DNA of 14,869 bases, taken from Yoonia sp. GTDB lineage: Bacteria; Pseudomonadota; Alphaproteobacteria; Rhodobacterales; Rhodobacteraceae. The notes beneath the pieces are model-generated. The model made no database searches. It saw nothing but the letters and a program-made list of their open reading frames with translations, and was not told where the DNA came from. Numbering within the stretch: the stretch's first letter is position 1; each line of letters begins with the position of its first letter. Location: positions 1 through 14,869 of the forward strand of contig JAPKCP010000041.1 in assembly GCA_028822885.1 (NCBI GenBank), given 5' to 3'. The position numbers and the translations under genes were made by a program. Below are positions 1-7,439 of the stretch, piece after piece.

Positions 1-432
1 GTCTGGCGAAAGCGACGCATTGAACCGAGGGAATTCACCCAAAACCTGCGCCAGCGCTTTGACGTGAAACGCAAGTGTCGTGAGTTTAACCCCGCGCTTT
101 AAAGCCTCGGGCTTTAGTGACGCACGAAATGCTTCGACGGCTGAAATATCGGCCTGATCGTGATGCGTTACGGCAGGGATAAGCGCTTGCGCCGCTGCAA
201 GGTTGCGCGCGGCAACCTGCGAAAAGCGGCTGAGCGGTTCCTCGGTAATAGGTCCGTATTGAGCGTGATCCACGTCCCAATAATCCTGCTCTGTGGGAGG
301 GGATTTAGGGGAGGTATCAAGGTCTTCGCGCGCAATCGTTTGGCGGCCCAGATCGGCGGCAAGCCGATCAAGGTCCACACCCTTTTGTCCGGCGAGCTTG
401 CGCACTGATGGACTGGCGATGACATCTGACAT
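1..432 (-). CDS. 2-oxoacid dehydrogenase E2 acyltransferase, lipoyl-less, 3' end outside window (partial)
   Basis: This is the N-terminal 144 residues of a dihydrolipoamide acyltransferase; the frame stays open to the window edge. Residues about 5-38 match the peripheral subunit-binding domain (ASPSVRKLAGQKGVDLDRL), which docks E1 or E3. From about residue 60 the catalytic acyltransferase domain begins, with VTHHDQADISAVEAFR near 88-103 and KLTTLAFHVKAL followed by FPRFNASL near 116-141, all typical of AceF/AcoC/BkdB-type E2 cores. The active-site HxxxDG motif would lie outside the window. The ATG at 432 lies 4 bp after the stop of the aldehyde dehydrogenase gene. The frame upstream of this ATG holds no lipoyl domain, because that sequence encodes the aldehyde dehydrogenase in another frame. 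The protein therefore must use lipoyl domains supplied in trans, most likely those of the product of 1885-3201. Family assignment is firm; the acyl substrate is unknown. Confidence 0.88.
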   Translation of the reverse strand, partial: MSDVIASPSVRKLAGQKGVDLDRLAADLGRQTIAREDLDTSPKSPPTEQDYWDVDHAQYGPITEEPLSRFSQVAARNLAAAQALIPAVTHHDQADISAVEAFRASLKPEALKRGVKLTTLAFHVKALAQVLGEFPRFNASLSPD

Positions 433-436
433 CACA

Positions 437-1867
437 TCACCAACTTGCTGAAATATATTGAGTTTCCATGAATTCAAGCATGCCTTCATGGCCACCCTCG
501 CGGCCGAGACCCGACTGTTTGGTGCCGCCGAATGGTGCTGCTGGATCGCTTACAAGACCACGGTTTAGTCCCACCATGCCGTAGTCCAGCCGTTCGCAAA
601 CCTGCAACGCACGTTTCATGTCTTCAGAGAACACGTAGGCAACCAGACCGTATTCGGTGTCATTGGCGCGACGGATCACGTCTTCTTGGTCGGTGAAGGT
701 TTGGATCGCTGCGACAGGTCCAAAGATTTCATCGTGCACGCAGTCGCTGTCCTCGGACACATTGGACAAGACGGTGGGTGGATAGAAAAAGCCGCGACCC
801 TCTGGGGTGATTCCACCCAATTCGACCTTTGCGCCCTTGGCAACGGCGTCTGCAACAAATTTGGCGACTTGATCGCGGGTAGCTGCGTTGACCAACGGCC
901 CAACGTCGACGGATGGATCAGCGCCATCGCCCATTTTCAAAGCACCCATTGCGGCAGTGAATTTAGCGATAAACGTGTCGGCGACGTCTGCGTGCACATA
1001 AATTCTGTTAGCTGCGGTGCAAGCTTCACCTAAGTTTCGCATCTTGGCGAGCATTGCGCCCTCAACCGCGACATCCAAGTCGGCGTCTTCGAAGACAATC
1101 AGCGGTGCGTTGCCGCCCAGTTCCATGGCCGGTTTCAACACGAGATCGGCCGCAGAGCGTAGCAATTTGCGGCCCACACCAGTGGAACCAGTGAAGCTCA
1201 CAACCCGCACGCGTGGATCATGCAGCATGTGATCGACAAGAGCACCAGTTTGACGGGAAGGGAGCACGTTAACCAAGCCTGCGGGCACGCCTGCTTCTTC
1301 GAGAAGCGGCATCAATGCGAGCATGGTCAATGGCGTTTCAGATGCGGGTTTGATGATGACTGCGCAGCCAGCTGCCAACGCAGGCGCGATTTTGCGCGTG
1401 CCCATTGCAGCGGGATAGTTCCACGGTGTTACCAGAACTGCCAACCCAGCAGGTTTGTGTTGTACGATGATCCGGGCACCGGATGCGGGCGCATGGGTGA
1501 TCATGCCATCAGCGCGCACGGCTTCTTCCGCGAACCAGCGGAAAAATTCGGCGGCATAAGTGGCCTCACCAATGGCATCTGCACGGGCCTTGCCGTTTTC
1601 GAGCGTGATGAGGTTTGCAAATTCGTCTAACCGTTCAGTCATCAGCTCCCATGCTTTGCGTAGCACTTCTGAGCGTGCGCGGGGGGTGCGGGCGGACCAC
1701 TCTTTCATCGCGACTTCGGCGGCGTCCAATGCAGCATTGGCATCTTCAATCTCAGCGGAGGCAACGGTCGTGATCAGTTCTTCTGTGGCAGGATTGAACA
1801 CGTCAAAACGCGTATTGGAGCTGCCGGGTTTCCATTGGCCATTGATGTAAAGGTCAGTGTGTTTCAT
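437..1867 (-). CDS. NAD(P)-dependent aldehyde dehydrogenase, succinate-semialdehyde dehydrogenase-like
   Basis: This cytoplasmic aldehyde dehydrogenase oxidises an aldehyde to the acid with NAD(P)+. Counting from the ATG at 1867 (476 residues, normal family length), the oxyanion Asn lies in TPWNYPAA (N150), the cofactor loop is FTGSTGVG (225-232), the general-base Glu is in MELGGNAP (E249), and the nucleophilic Cys is in GEACTAANRIYV (C283). HDEIFGPV and PFGGTKQSGLGREGG complete the signature. The overall pattern is closest to the GabD/SSADH branch, but substrate cannot be read from sequence. In this operon it follows acetoin-dehydrogenase-like E1 genes, so it may oxidise the aldehyde released by that cleavage (inference). 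The start is uncertain: ATG 1867 has a weak GGA upstream, ATG 1882 has none, and a TTG at 1888 overlaps the preceding stop codon. The gene is translationally close to both neighbours. Confidence 0.93.
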   Translation of the reverse strand: MKHTDLYINGQWKPGSSNTRFDVFNPATEELITTVASAEIEDANAALDAAEVAMKEWSARTPRARSEVLRKAWELMTERLDEFANLITLENGKARADAIGEATYAAEFFRWFAEEAVRADGMITHAPASGARIIVQHKPAGLAVLVTPWNYPAAMGTRKIAPALAAGCAVIIKPASETPLTMLALMPLLEEAGVPAGLVNVLPSRQTGALVDHMLHDPRVRVVSFTGSTGVGRKLLRSAADLVLKPAMELGGNAPLIVFEDADLDVAVEGAMLAKMRNLGEACTAANRIYVHADVADTFIAKFTAAMGALKMGDGADPSVDVGPLVNAATRDQVAKFVADAVAKGAKVELGGITPEGRGFFYPPTVLSNVSEDSDCVHDEIFGPVAAIQTFTDQEDVIRRANDTEYGLVAYVFSEDMKRALQVCERLDYGMVGLNRGLVSDPAAPFGGTKQSGLGREGGHEGMLEFMETQYISASW

Positions 1868-1884
1868 GTCAGGTCCAGTCATGG

Positions 1885-3201
1885 TCAAAGCAGATGGTAC
1901 AAGGGGTCAGCGAGACGGTCGGCGAAGCCAGAGATCAGCGCGATGGCCTTGGCATCCTCAAGTTGAATGTCAGTAAAATCTAGCGAAAGGCGCAGGGTAT
2001 CGCCTTCGCGTGCAATTGTGAGGGTGGGTGCATCATCTGGGCCAAGGTTAAGACCCGTGATGCGGCTGTTTGTGAGGTCGCGTAGAATAAGGTTGGCTGT
2101 GTCTGTTGTTTCAATTTGGTGTGAGAGGCGAGACCGATCAGGGTTCAGCAACGTCGTTGCATCACCATTCAAGGGGGCGATTTGAATGGCAGTATCTGTG
2201 ATTTCGGGGTTTGTTGCCCGTAACGCACCTGACGCAAAACTGGCCCAAAGTGCTGACGGATCAACTGTGATGCCACCGTCCGCTAACATCCAAGCAATGA
2301 AGTCTTCCGTGCCCGCGTTTGGCACACTTGCTGTGATTTGGCGCAGTACCACGCTGTTGTTTACAACTTCGCTACCCTTGATGGGTAAGTTTTGCAGTAT
2401 GTCTATATCGGCAGCATGATAAGGCTGGGGATGTCCAGCTTCGACGAGCCTTGCAAGGTCCAACCCCGCCACCAATGCTAAACGACGGGCTTTGGGCGAC
2501 GCAAGAATGCGGCCATCGCTGCGTTGATTGGCAGTGGTGGCAGTTTTCGGTGTCGCTGGTGCAAGGGTGGTAGGCTTTGGGGCGGAAGCCACTGCCGTTG
2601 GAGCATCATCCTTGGGTGAGCTTTGATGAAATGTTTGGTCCGGCTTATCTGTTGTGATGATCGCGATTGTTTGCCCAGTGGGCACGTCTTCTCCTGGGTC
2701 TGCCATGATCGCAGCAAGGTAACCGTCAGCGCCTGCAGGGACTTCCATTGTGCTCTTGTCGGTCTCTACTTCGAACAGCACGTCGTCGGCGGCAACCGCA
2801 TCGCCAAGCGCTATGTTCCACGACAAGAGTTTTCCAGAATCTTGCGCCATGCCAAGGACGGGCATGATGATATTGGTGCCCGAAGGCAATGAACCAGTGG
2901 GTGTGACCTCCTGTGCGGCTTGCTCTGGTACCGCAACTGCTGGGGTAGGGATCGATTCGGTCGCAGTCTCAGAAATCATGGCGATGACATGGCCCACAGG
3001 AACATCGTCACCCGTGGCAGCACTGACATTGGTCAAAAAACCTGCCGCTTGCGCCTCAACTTCCATCGTCGCCTTGTCAGTTTCGACCTCAAACAATGGA
3101 TCACCCACCGCCACAGCGTCACCGGCAGCCTTAAGCCAACTGGTTATTTTACCAGTGTCCTGGGCCATGCCAAGCGCCGGCATGATCACGTCATGCGGCA
3201 T
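1885..3201 (-). CDS. Two-lipoyl-domain protein with subunit-binding domain and catalytically dead E2-like core (E3BP-like)
   Basis: This 438-residue protein has two lipoyl domains, about residues 1-78 and 109-185. Each carries the lipoylation motif (ETDKATMEV with K43; ETDKSTMEV with K149). A Pro/Ala/Thr-rich linker follows (about 186-228), then a peripheral subunit-binding domain (about 230-270, RILASPKARRLALVAGLDL). The C-terminal part (about 284-438) resembles a shrunken E2 acyltransferase core. Its end aligns with the family's SFDHRxxDGA region, but reads LDFTDIQLEDA (407-417), so the catalytic His becomes Asp411, the Asp becomes Glu415 and the Gly becomes Asp416. It therefore probably carries acyl groups but does not transfer them, like eukaryotic E3-binding protein (protein X). 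The ATG at 3201 overlaps the E1 beta end by 11 bp, with GGGGAG upstream. The separate E2 core at 1-432 would provide catalysis. Annotation as an ordinary dihydrolipoamide acyltransferase would be misleading. Confidence 0.87.
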   Translation of the reverse strand: MPHDVIMPALGMAQDTGKITSWLKAAGDAVAVGDPLFEVETDKATMEVEAQAAGFLTNVSAATGDDVPVGHVIAMISETATESIPTPAVAVPEQAAQEVTPTGSLPSGTNIIMPVLGMAQDSGKLLSWNIALGDAVAADDVLFEVETDKSTMEVPAGADGYLAAIMADPGEDVPTGQTIAIITTDKPDQTFHQSSPKDDAPTAVASAPKPTTLAPATPKTATTANQRSDGRILASPKARRLALVAGLDLARLVEAGHPQPYHAADIDILQNLPIKGSEVVNNSVVLRQITASVPNAGTEDFIAWMLADGGITVDPSALWASFASGALRATNPEITDTAIQIAPLNGDATTLLNPDRSRLSHQIETTDTANLILRDLTNSRITGLNLGPDDAPTLTIAREGDTLRLSLDFTDIQLEDAKAIALISGFADRLADPLYHLL

Positions 3202-4186
3202 TAATCATCTCCCCAGAGCAGAGTTTGCGGGCGTTCGCTGCAACACCTTCTGGTGTCGGCACGGTGATGTCTTCAAGAGCAGGCGAGAATGGTACAGGGA
3301 CATCCATCGCCCCCATGCGCAACACAGGCGCGTCGAGGTAATAGAACGCGTGTTCGTTCAAGCGGCTCGCGATTTCGCCAGTGATACCGTAGCTTTGATG
3401 TCCTTCGTCAATGACAATCGCACGGCTAGTTTTCTTAACGGATGCGATCAAGGTAGCTTCGTCGAGTGGGACGATTGTGCGCGGGTCGATGACTTCTGCG
3501 CTGATGCCTTCTTTCGCCAGTATGTCTGCAGCCGCTTCTGCTACTTGGACCATCGACGACGTCCCGATCAATGTGATGTCTGAACCGATCCGTTTGACAT
3601 TGGCGACGCCAAAGGGGATCAAATATTCCTCTTCTGGTACCTCTGCTTTGTCCTGATACATCAGTTTGTCTTCGAAGATTACAACAGGGTTATTGTCGCG
3701 GATCGCGGTCTTGAGCAGGCCTTTAGCTTCGTAAGCTGACGATGGCATCGCGACTTTGAGGCCGGGAATATGGGCGACGAGCGCGTGCAAGGATTGCGAG
3801 TGCTGCGCGCCAGAGCGACGGGTCGCGCCAAGGTTTGTGCGCAACACCAGTGGCGCGGTTAATTTACCCCCCGACATATAATGCGTTTTGGCGGCCTGAT
3901 TGCACAACTGGTCCATGATCAAGAAGAGGAAATCACCAAACATCAAATCAACAATCGGACGGGTGCCCGTCATTGCAGCACCGACCGCGAGCCCCATAAA
4001 TCCGGGCTCAGAGATGGGTGTGTCAACGACCCGCGCAGTGCCGAATTCTTCGACTAATCCGGACAATATCTTGAACGGCGTTCCGGCCTCTGCCACGTCT
4101 TCACCAATGATGAAGGTCGTCGGGTCCCGGCGCATTTCTTCCGCTAAGGCTTCGTTTACGGCTTGGGATAAGGTAATCTTTCTCAT
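3191..4186 (-). CDS. 2-oxoacid / acetoin dehydrogenase E1 component, beta subunit
   Basis: This is the beta subunit of a thiamine-diphosphate-dependent alpha2beta2 E1, transketolase-like pyrimidine-binding plus C-terminal domains, of the PdhB/AcoB/BkdA2 family. Visible hallmarks are the N-terminal KITLSQAVNEAL, the GEDVAEAG segment near 28-35, and DTPISEPGF with the conserved Glu60 that activates the thiamine ring. Further on are the RTNLGATRRSGAQHSQSLHA region near 110-130, IDPRTIVPLDEATL, and the conserved carboxy-terminal segment MGAMDVPVPFSPALE. The preceding gene's TGA (4200-4198) is followed by GGAGA. The ATG at 4192 is only 1 nt from the GGAG, whereas ATG 4186 is well spaced (6 nt after GGAGA), so I chose 4186, giving 331 residues. 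Its end overlaps the lipoyl-protein start by 11 bp, which suggests translational coupling within the complex. The specific ketoacid or ketol is not determined. Confidence 0.94.
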   Translation of the reverse strand: MRKITLSQAVNEALAEEMRRDPTTFIIGEDVAEAGTPFKILSGLVEEFGTARVVDTPISEPGFMGLAVGAAMTGTRPIVDLMFGDFLFLIMDQLCNQAAKTHYMSGGKLTAPLVLRTNLGATRRSGAQHSQSLHALVAHIPGLKVAMPSSAYEAKGLLKTAIRDNNPVVIFEDKLMYQDKAEVPEEEYLIPFGVANVKRIGSDITLIGTSSMVQVAEAAADILAKEGISAEVIDPRTIVPLDEATLIASVKKTSRAIVIDEGHQSYGITGEIASRLNEHAFYYLDAPVLRMGAMDVPVPFSPALEDITVPTPEGVAANARKLCSGEMINAA

Positions 4187-4197
4187 GGTCATTCTCC

Positions 4198-5181
4198 TCA
4201 GGCCACAAACACGTGTTGGTCGACTTCCGATTCATCGGGATATTTCGCGATGAGCGCGTATTCCACGGCGGCAGTCGCATCTGCCAAAATCTCAGCCTGT
4301 ATCGCGGTGAGTTCTTCTTCGGTGGCGATGCCCTCTTTGGTTAGCCAAGCGGCGAATCGTGTAATCGGATCCCGTTCAGTTTTCCAAACGAGTTCTTCTT
4401 CTTTGGTCCGATAGTATTCGCGGTTGATGTCGCCGACGTGGTGGCCATGGTAACGGTAGGTTAGTAATTCAATGAAGAACGGGCCTTCGCCTTTGCGTGA
4501 CCGCGCGACGAGTTGCTCGGTCAGTTTGTTGACTGCGAGAACGTCTTGGCCATCGACCGTGAATGCCTCAATGCCAAACGCCTCAGCGCGGGCGGTGATC
4601 GATCCTGCGGCGATTTCTTCAGTCTTGGTATATTCTGAGTAGCCGTTGTTTTCGCAAGCATAAATGACGGGTAGGTTCCAAAGAGCGGCCATATTCATGA
4701 CCTCATATAAAATCCCTTGTGCCGTTGCACCGTCACCAAAGAAACAGACGCTGACATCGTCTTTACCAAGTAATTTGGACGTAAAAGCAGAGCCTGTAGC
4801 GATTCCCATAGACCCGCCGACGATGGCATTTGCACCTAAATTTCCGTTAGATTGATCGGCGATGTGCATTGATCCGCCTTTGCCGCGACAATAGCCTTCT
4901 TCTTTACCGAGTAGTTCGCAGAACATTTCCTTGAAATTAGCGCCTTTGGCGACGCAATGCCCGTGGCCACGATGCGTTGACGTGATCTTGTCGGTCACTT
5001 TCAAGGCTTCGCAGATACCCACTGCGACAGCTTCTTGGCCTGAATACATGTGTGTCAGGCCCGGCATTTTCGCGCTGAGGTAAAGCTGGTTGGCATTGTC
5101 CTCAAACGTACGGATGCGGGCCATCTGGCTGTACATACGCAGGTAGTCTTCGGTATTTGATTTTGTTTCTGCGGCGCTCAT
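4198..5181 (-). CDS. 2-oxoacid / acetoin dehydrogenase E1 component, alpha subunit
   Basis: This 327-residue thiamine-diphosphate-binding subunit pairs with the product of 3191-4186. The family segment STHRGHGHCVAKG lies at about 68-80, GKGGSMHIAD at 100-109, and the thiamine motif starts with FFGDGATAQG (GDG 149-151) and ends with ENNGY (N178, N179). YRYHGHHVGD at about 242-251 is the substrate-loop region. The length and the STHRGHGH and GKGGSMHIAD blocks are closest to acetoin dehydrogenase alpha subunits (AcoA) as I remember them. Pyruvate or branched-chain E1 alpha remain possible, because they share all the named motifs. The start ATG at 5181 has a purine-rich AGAGAG upstream. A strong hairpin with a T-tract lies only a few bases before this ribosome binding site (see 5196-5231), so expression from the upstream message may be throttled. 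Confidence 0.93.
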   Translation of the reverse strand: MSAAETKSNTEDYLRMYSQMARIRTFEDNANQLYLSAKMPGLTHMYSGQEAVAVGICEALKVTDKITSTHRGHGHCVAKGANFKEMFCELLGKEEGYCRGKGGSMHIADQSNGNLGANAIVGGSMGIATGSAFTSKLLGKDDVSVCFFGDGATAQGILYEVMNMAALWNLPVIYACENNGYSEYTKTEEIAAGSITARAEAFGIEAFTVDGQDVLAVNKLTEQLVARSRKGEGPFFIELLTYRYHGHHVGDINREYYRTKEEELVWKTERDPITRFAAWLTKEGIATEEELTAIQAEILADATAAVEYALIAKYPDESEVDQHVFVA

Positions 5182-5195
5182 GGTGCTCTCTCTTG

Positions 5196-5231
5196 AAAAA
5201 GGGTCCGCCTTGGCAACGTCGCCAAGGCGGA
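5196..5231 (-). terminator. Hairpin with T-tract between the M24 gene and E1 alpha (intrinsic terminator or attenuator)
   Basis: A perfect 11-bp inverted repeat has arms TCCGCCTTGGC (5204-5214) and GCCAAGGCGGA (5221-5231) with a 6-nt loop. Read in the minus direction the stem is followed by CCC and then five T (5200-5196), matching a factor-independent terminator. It begins 13 bp after the M24 stop codon and ends about 14 bp before the E1 alpha ATG, leaving no room for a full promoter between them. It may be a leaky terminator, an attenuator, or an mRNA-stabilising stem that sets the ratio of upstream to downstream products. Confidence 0.75.
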
Positions 5232-5244
5232 TAGTTCAGGGAGG

Positions 5245-6555
5245 TTAGTATCGGTTGGCAATCGGAAGGGTTTGGGCTGGGAAAAGGCTGATGACCTTGC
5301 AACCCGTGTCCGTCACGACGACTTCTTCTTCGATCCGGGCAGCTGAATAGCCATCCGTTGCTGGGCAATACGTCTCAAGTGCGAAGACCATGCCAGTCTG
5401 GATTTCCATTGGGTTTTCCAATGAAACCGCACGACTGATAATGGGACGCTCGTGCAGTGCAAGCCCCAGACCATGGCCAAACTGCAAGCCAAAGGCTGAC
5501 AATTCGTCAGGGAAACCGAATTCTTCGGCTTTCGGCCAGCACTTGGCGACGACATCAGTGGACACGCCAGGTTTGATTGCTGCAATCGAGGCATCGATCC
5601 ATTCGCGTGCCTTTACATAGGCGTCGTTCTGGCAAGGGGTCGAGAAGCCCACGTTGAAGGTCCGGTAATAGCAGGTCCGATAGCCTTGGTACGATTGCAA
5701 AATATCGAAGAATGCCTGATCACCAGGGCGAATGAGACGGTCTGTGAAGTTGTGCGGATGTGGGTTACAGCGCTCACCGGAAATGGCGTTGACGGCTTCA
5801 ACGTCGTCGCTGCCCATCTCATAGAGCATCTTGTTTGACATCGCTACGATGTCGTTTTCACGCACACCGGGTTTTAGTTCTTCATAAATCATGTGGTAGA
5901 CGCCATCGACCATGGCAGCAGCTTGGTTCAAGAGCTGGATTTCGTCTACGTTTTTGATTTCCCGGGCGCTCAGCATGACCTGCTGACCGTCAACAACGTT
6001 TACACCTGCGTCTTGCAGGGCAAAGAACATCGCTGTTTCGGCATAGTCCACGCCAACCGGCATTCCTGCCATCCCTGCCTTTTTGATCAGGCCAGCGATT
6101 TCTTCGGCGTACCGTTTCATCAAGCCAAAGCTGGGGGGAATCGTCCCACGCATACCAACAACGCCGGGCAACATCCGGTCTGGGTCAAGCCAATCACAGT
6201 ATTCTTTGTGGTGAACGGCTGCAGATCCGAAGTCCCAAACATAGGGTTCCTCATCACCAGCCAAGAGGCAGAACCGGCACATTTTGTCGCGTTCCCACTC
6301 ACCAATCTTGGTACCAGAGACATACCGAATATTGTTGACGTCAAACATCAGCATCGACCCGAGGTTGGACTTTTTCAACGCATCTTTGGCGCGGGACAGA
6401 CGATAGCGGCGCAAACGGTCGTGATCGACGCGGCGTTCAAAGTCGACGGCAGTGTGGCCGGATGATGGGATGTGTTTGTCCCAGCGCCAATTTGGATCGA
6501 TATCACCCGGTTGTAAGATGCGTGGGTTTAGTGCGGACGTATTTGGCTGAGCCAT
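5245..6555 (-). CDS. M24 family 'pita-bread' protein (aminopeptidase P/prolidase/creatinase/DddP fold)
   Basis: This 436-residue protein has a creatinase-type N-terminal domain (about 45-185, with MLMFDVNNIRYVSGTKIGEW at 69-88) and a C-terminal M24 domain (about 205-430). Of the five usual metal ligands, four can be placed: D284 (AFFDIL), H361 (FGHGLGLALHERP), E394 (FALETY) and E409 (ARIEEEVVVTDTG). The fifth, normally Asp 11 residues after the first, falls on C295 in GYRTCYYRTF. The fold includes peptidases, creatinase and the DMSP lyase DddP, so the reaction cannot be assigned. The Asp-to-Cys change argues against a standard two-metal peptidase. No signal peptide is visible, so it is probably cytoplasmic. 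The start at 6555 is chosen because AAGGAGG precedes it with ideal spacing; an in-frame start 21 bp upstream would place this ribosome binding site inside the coding sequence. It lies 64 bp after the SDR gene in the same orientation. Confidence 0.88.
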   Translation of the reverse strand: MAQPNTSALNPRILQPGDIDPNWRWDKHIPSSGHTAVDFERRVDHDRLRRYRLSRAKDALKKSNLGSMLMFDVNNIRYVSGTKIGEWERDKMCRFCLLAGDEEPYVWDFGSAAVHHKEYCDWLDPDRMLPGVVGMRGTIPPSFGLMKRYAEEIAGLIKKAGMAGMPVGVDYAETAMFFALQDAGVNVVDGQQVMLSAREIKNVDEIQLLNQAAAMVDGVYHMIYEELKPGVRENDIVAMSNKMLYEMGSDDVEAVNAISGERCNPHPHNFTDRLIRPGDQAFFDILQSYQGYRTCYYRTFNVGFSTPCQNDAYVKAREWIDASIAAIKPGVSTDVVAKCWPKAEEFGFPDELSAFGLQFGHGLGLALHERPIISRAVSLENPMEIQTGMVFALETYCPATDGYSAARIEEEVVVTDTGCKVISLFPAQTLPIANRY

Positions 6556-6619
6556 GAAAGCCTCCTTGCACCTCAAACGATGCTATAAATGTGTAATTTG
6601 CGGGCGCAGGGCCCTAGAG

Positions 6620-7429
6620 CTACTGGATGCACCAGCCGCCATCGATGTGGATCATCTGACCCGTCATGTAATCGCTGTCGTCGGAACACAGGAAAGAAGC
6701 CGTGCCGACGATGTCCTTGGGATAAGACACGCGCTTGATGACCAGCTCATTCTCAGAAATGTCTTCGTAGGCCTGACCGGCTTTGTCTTTGAACCCGATT
6801 TCAACAAGGTCTTTGTCGAGCTGTTCCCAAAGCGGTGTCACAACAACACCCGGCGCGTATCCGTTGACGGTGATGTTGTGTTCGCCAAGAGCGACGGCAC
6901 CGCAGTGCGTCAGCGCCAAACAGCCATATTTTGAGGTGCAATAAACGGTCACATCAACCAGCGGTTTGCGCGACGCGATGGAACCGACATTAATAAGTTT
7001 GTACGGGTGATCCTCCATCGGACCCTGCGCGATCATCTGCGCGGCTGTTTCTTGCATTCCAAGCCACATCGCCTTGGTGTTAACGTTCATGATCATGTCC
7101 CAGTTGTCTTCATCGATATCCATGAAGAACCGTGGCTTGTTCATGCCAGCGTTGAAGACACCAATGTTGATGGACCCGAACGCTGCGACAGTGGCGGCAA
7201 CAGCTGCCTTATTATCTTCGCGCTTGGTCACATCCATCTTGATCGCAATCGCTTTGCCATTGCCTGCGGCGTTAATTGTATCCGCAACCTTTTGCGCTTC
7301 ATCAAGGTTCAGATCGCCGATACAAATGTTTGCGCCTTGGGCGGCAAAGTTAATAGCGTTGGCCTCACCCATACCGCGGGCGGCTCCAGTGATGAGGATA
7401 TTTTTACCGTTGAGGCGATTGGGGTCCAT
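6620..7429 (-). CDS. Short-chain dehydrogenase/reductase, polyol dehydrogenase-like
   Basis: This 269-residue classical SDR is an NAD(H)-dependent oxidoreductase acting on an alcohol or ketone. The nucleotide-binding motif TGAARGMG is at 14-21, followed by an acidic residue after beta-2 (D39 in CIGDLN), which favours NAD over NADP. FNAG is at 92-95 and the catalytic set is S150, Y163 and K167 (VYCTSK). The C-terminal SDYMTGQMIHIDGG is the usual SDR end. The overall pattern recalls sorbitol dehydrogenase SmoS-type SDRs, but substrate is unproven. The ATG at 7429 follows GGGAGAAG; an in-frame start at 7474 would run back into the regulator gene, so I rejected it. The gene starts 10 bp after the regulator stop. 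It is clearly paralogous to the SDR at 10516-11313 on the divergent arm. Confidence 0.93.
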   Translation of the reverse strand: MDPNRLNGKNILITGAARGMGEANAINFAAQGANICIGDLNLDEAQKVADTINAAGNGKAIAIKMDVTKREDNKAAVAATVAAFGSINIGVFNAGMNKPRFFMDIDEDNWDMIMNVNTKAMWLGMQETAAQMIAQGPMEDHPYKLINVGSIASRKPLVDVTVYCTSKYGCLALTHCGAVALGEHNITVNGYAPGVVVTPLWEQLDKDLVEIGFKDKAGQAYEDISENELVIKRVSYPKDIVGTASFLCSDDSDYMTGQMIHIDGGWCIQ

Positions 7430-7439
7430 GGTCTTCTCC

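Noticed and set aside
168..425. 85-codon minus-strand open frame starting at 425
   Set aside because: It overlaps the E2 gene in another frame; the frame starting at 432 gives a clear subunit-binding domain and acyltransferase sequence.
1885..3201. Ordinary full E2 acyltransferase
   Set aside because: The lipoyl and binding domains are present, but the core is short and lacks the catalytic His/Asp motif.
2750..3583. 277-codon open frame on the plus strand opposite the lipoyl protein and E1 beta
   Set aside because: It lies antisense to two genes with firm domain matches and has no recognisable protein features or ribosome binding site.
5893..6465. 190-codon plus-strand open frame opposite the M24 gene
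   Set aside because: It is a shadow of a well-supported minus-strand gene, with no domain or start signal.
5245..6555. Naming this gene dddP (DMSP lyase)
   Set aside because: It shares the M24 fold and length class, but its ligand pattern (D284, C295, GHGLGL) does not match the DddP metal set as I recall it, and no other DMSP gene is nearby.
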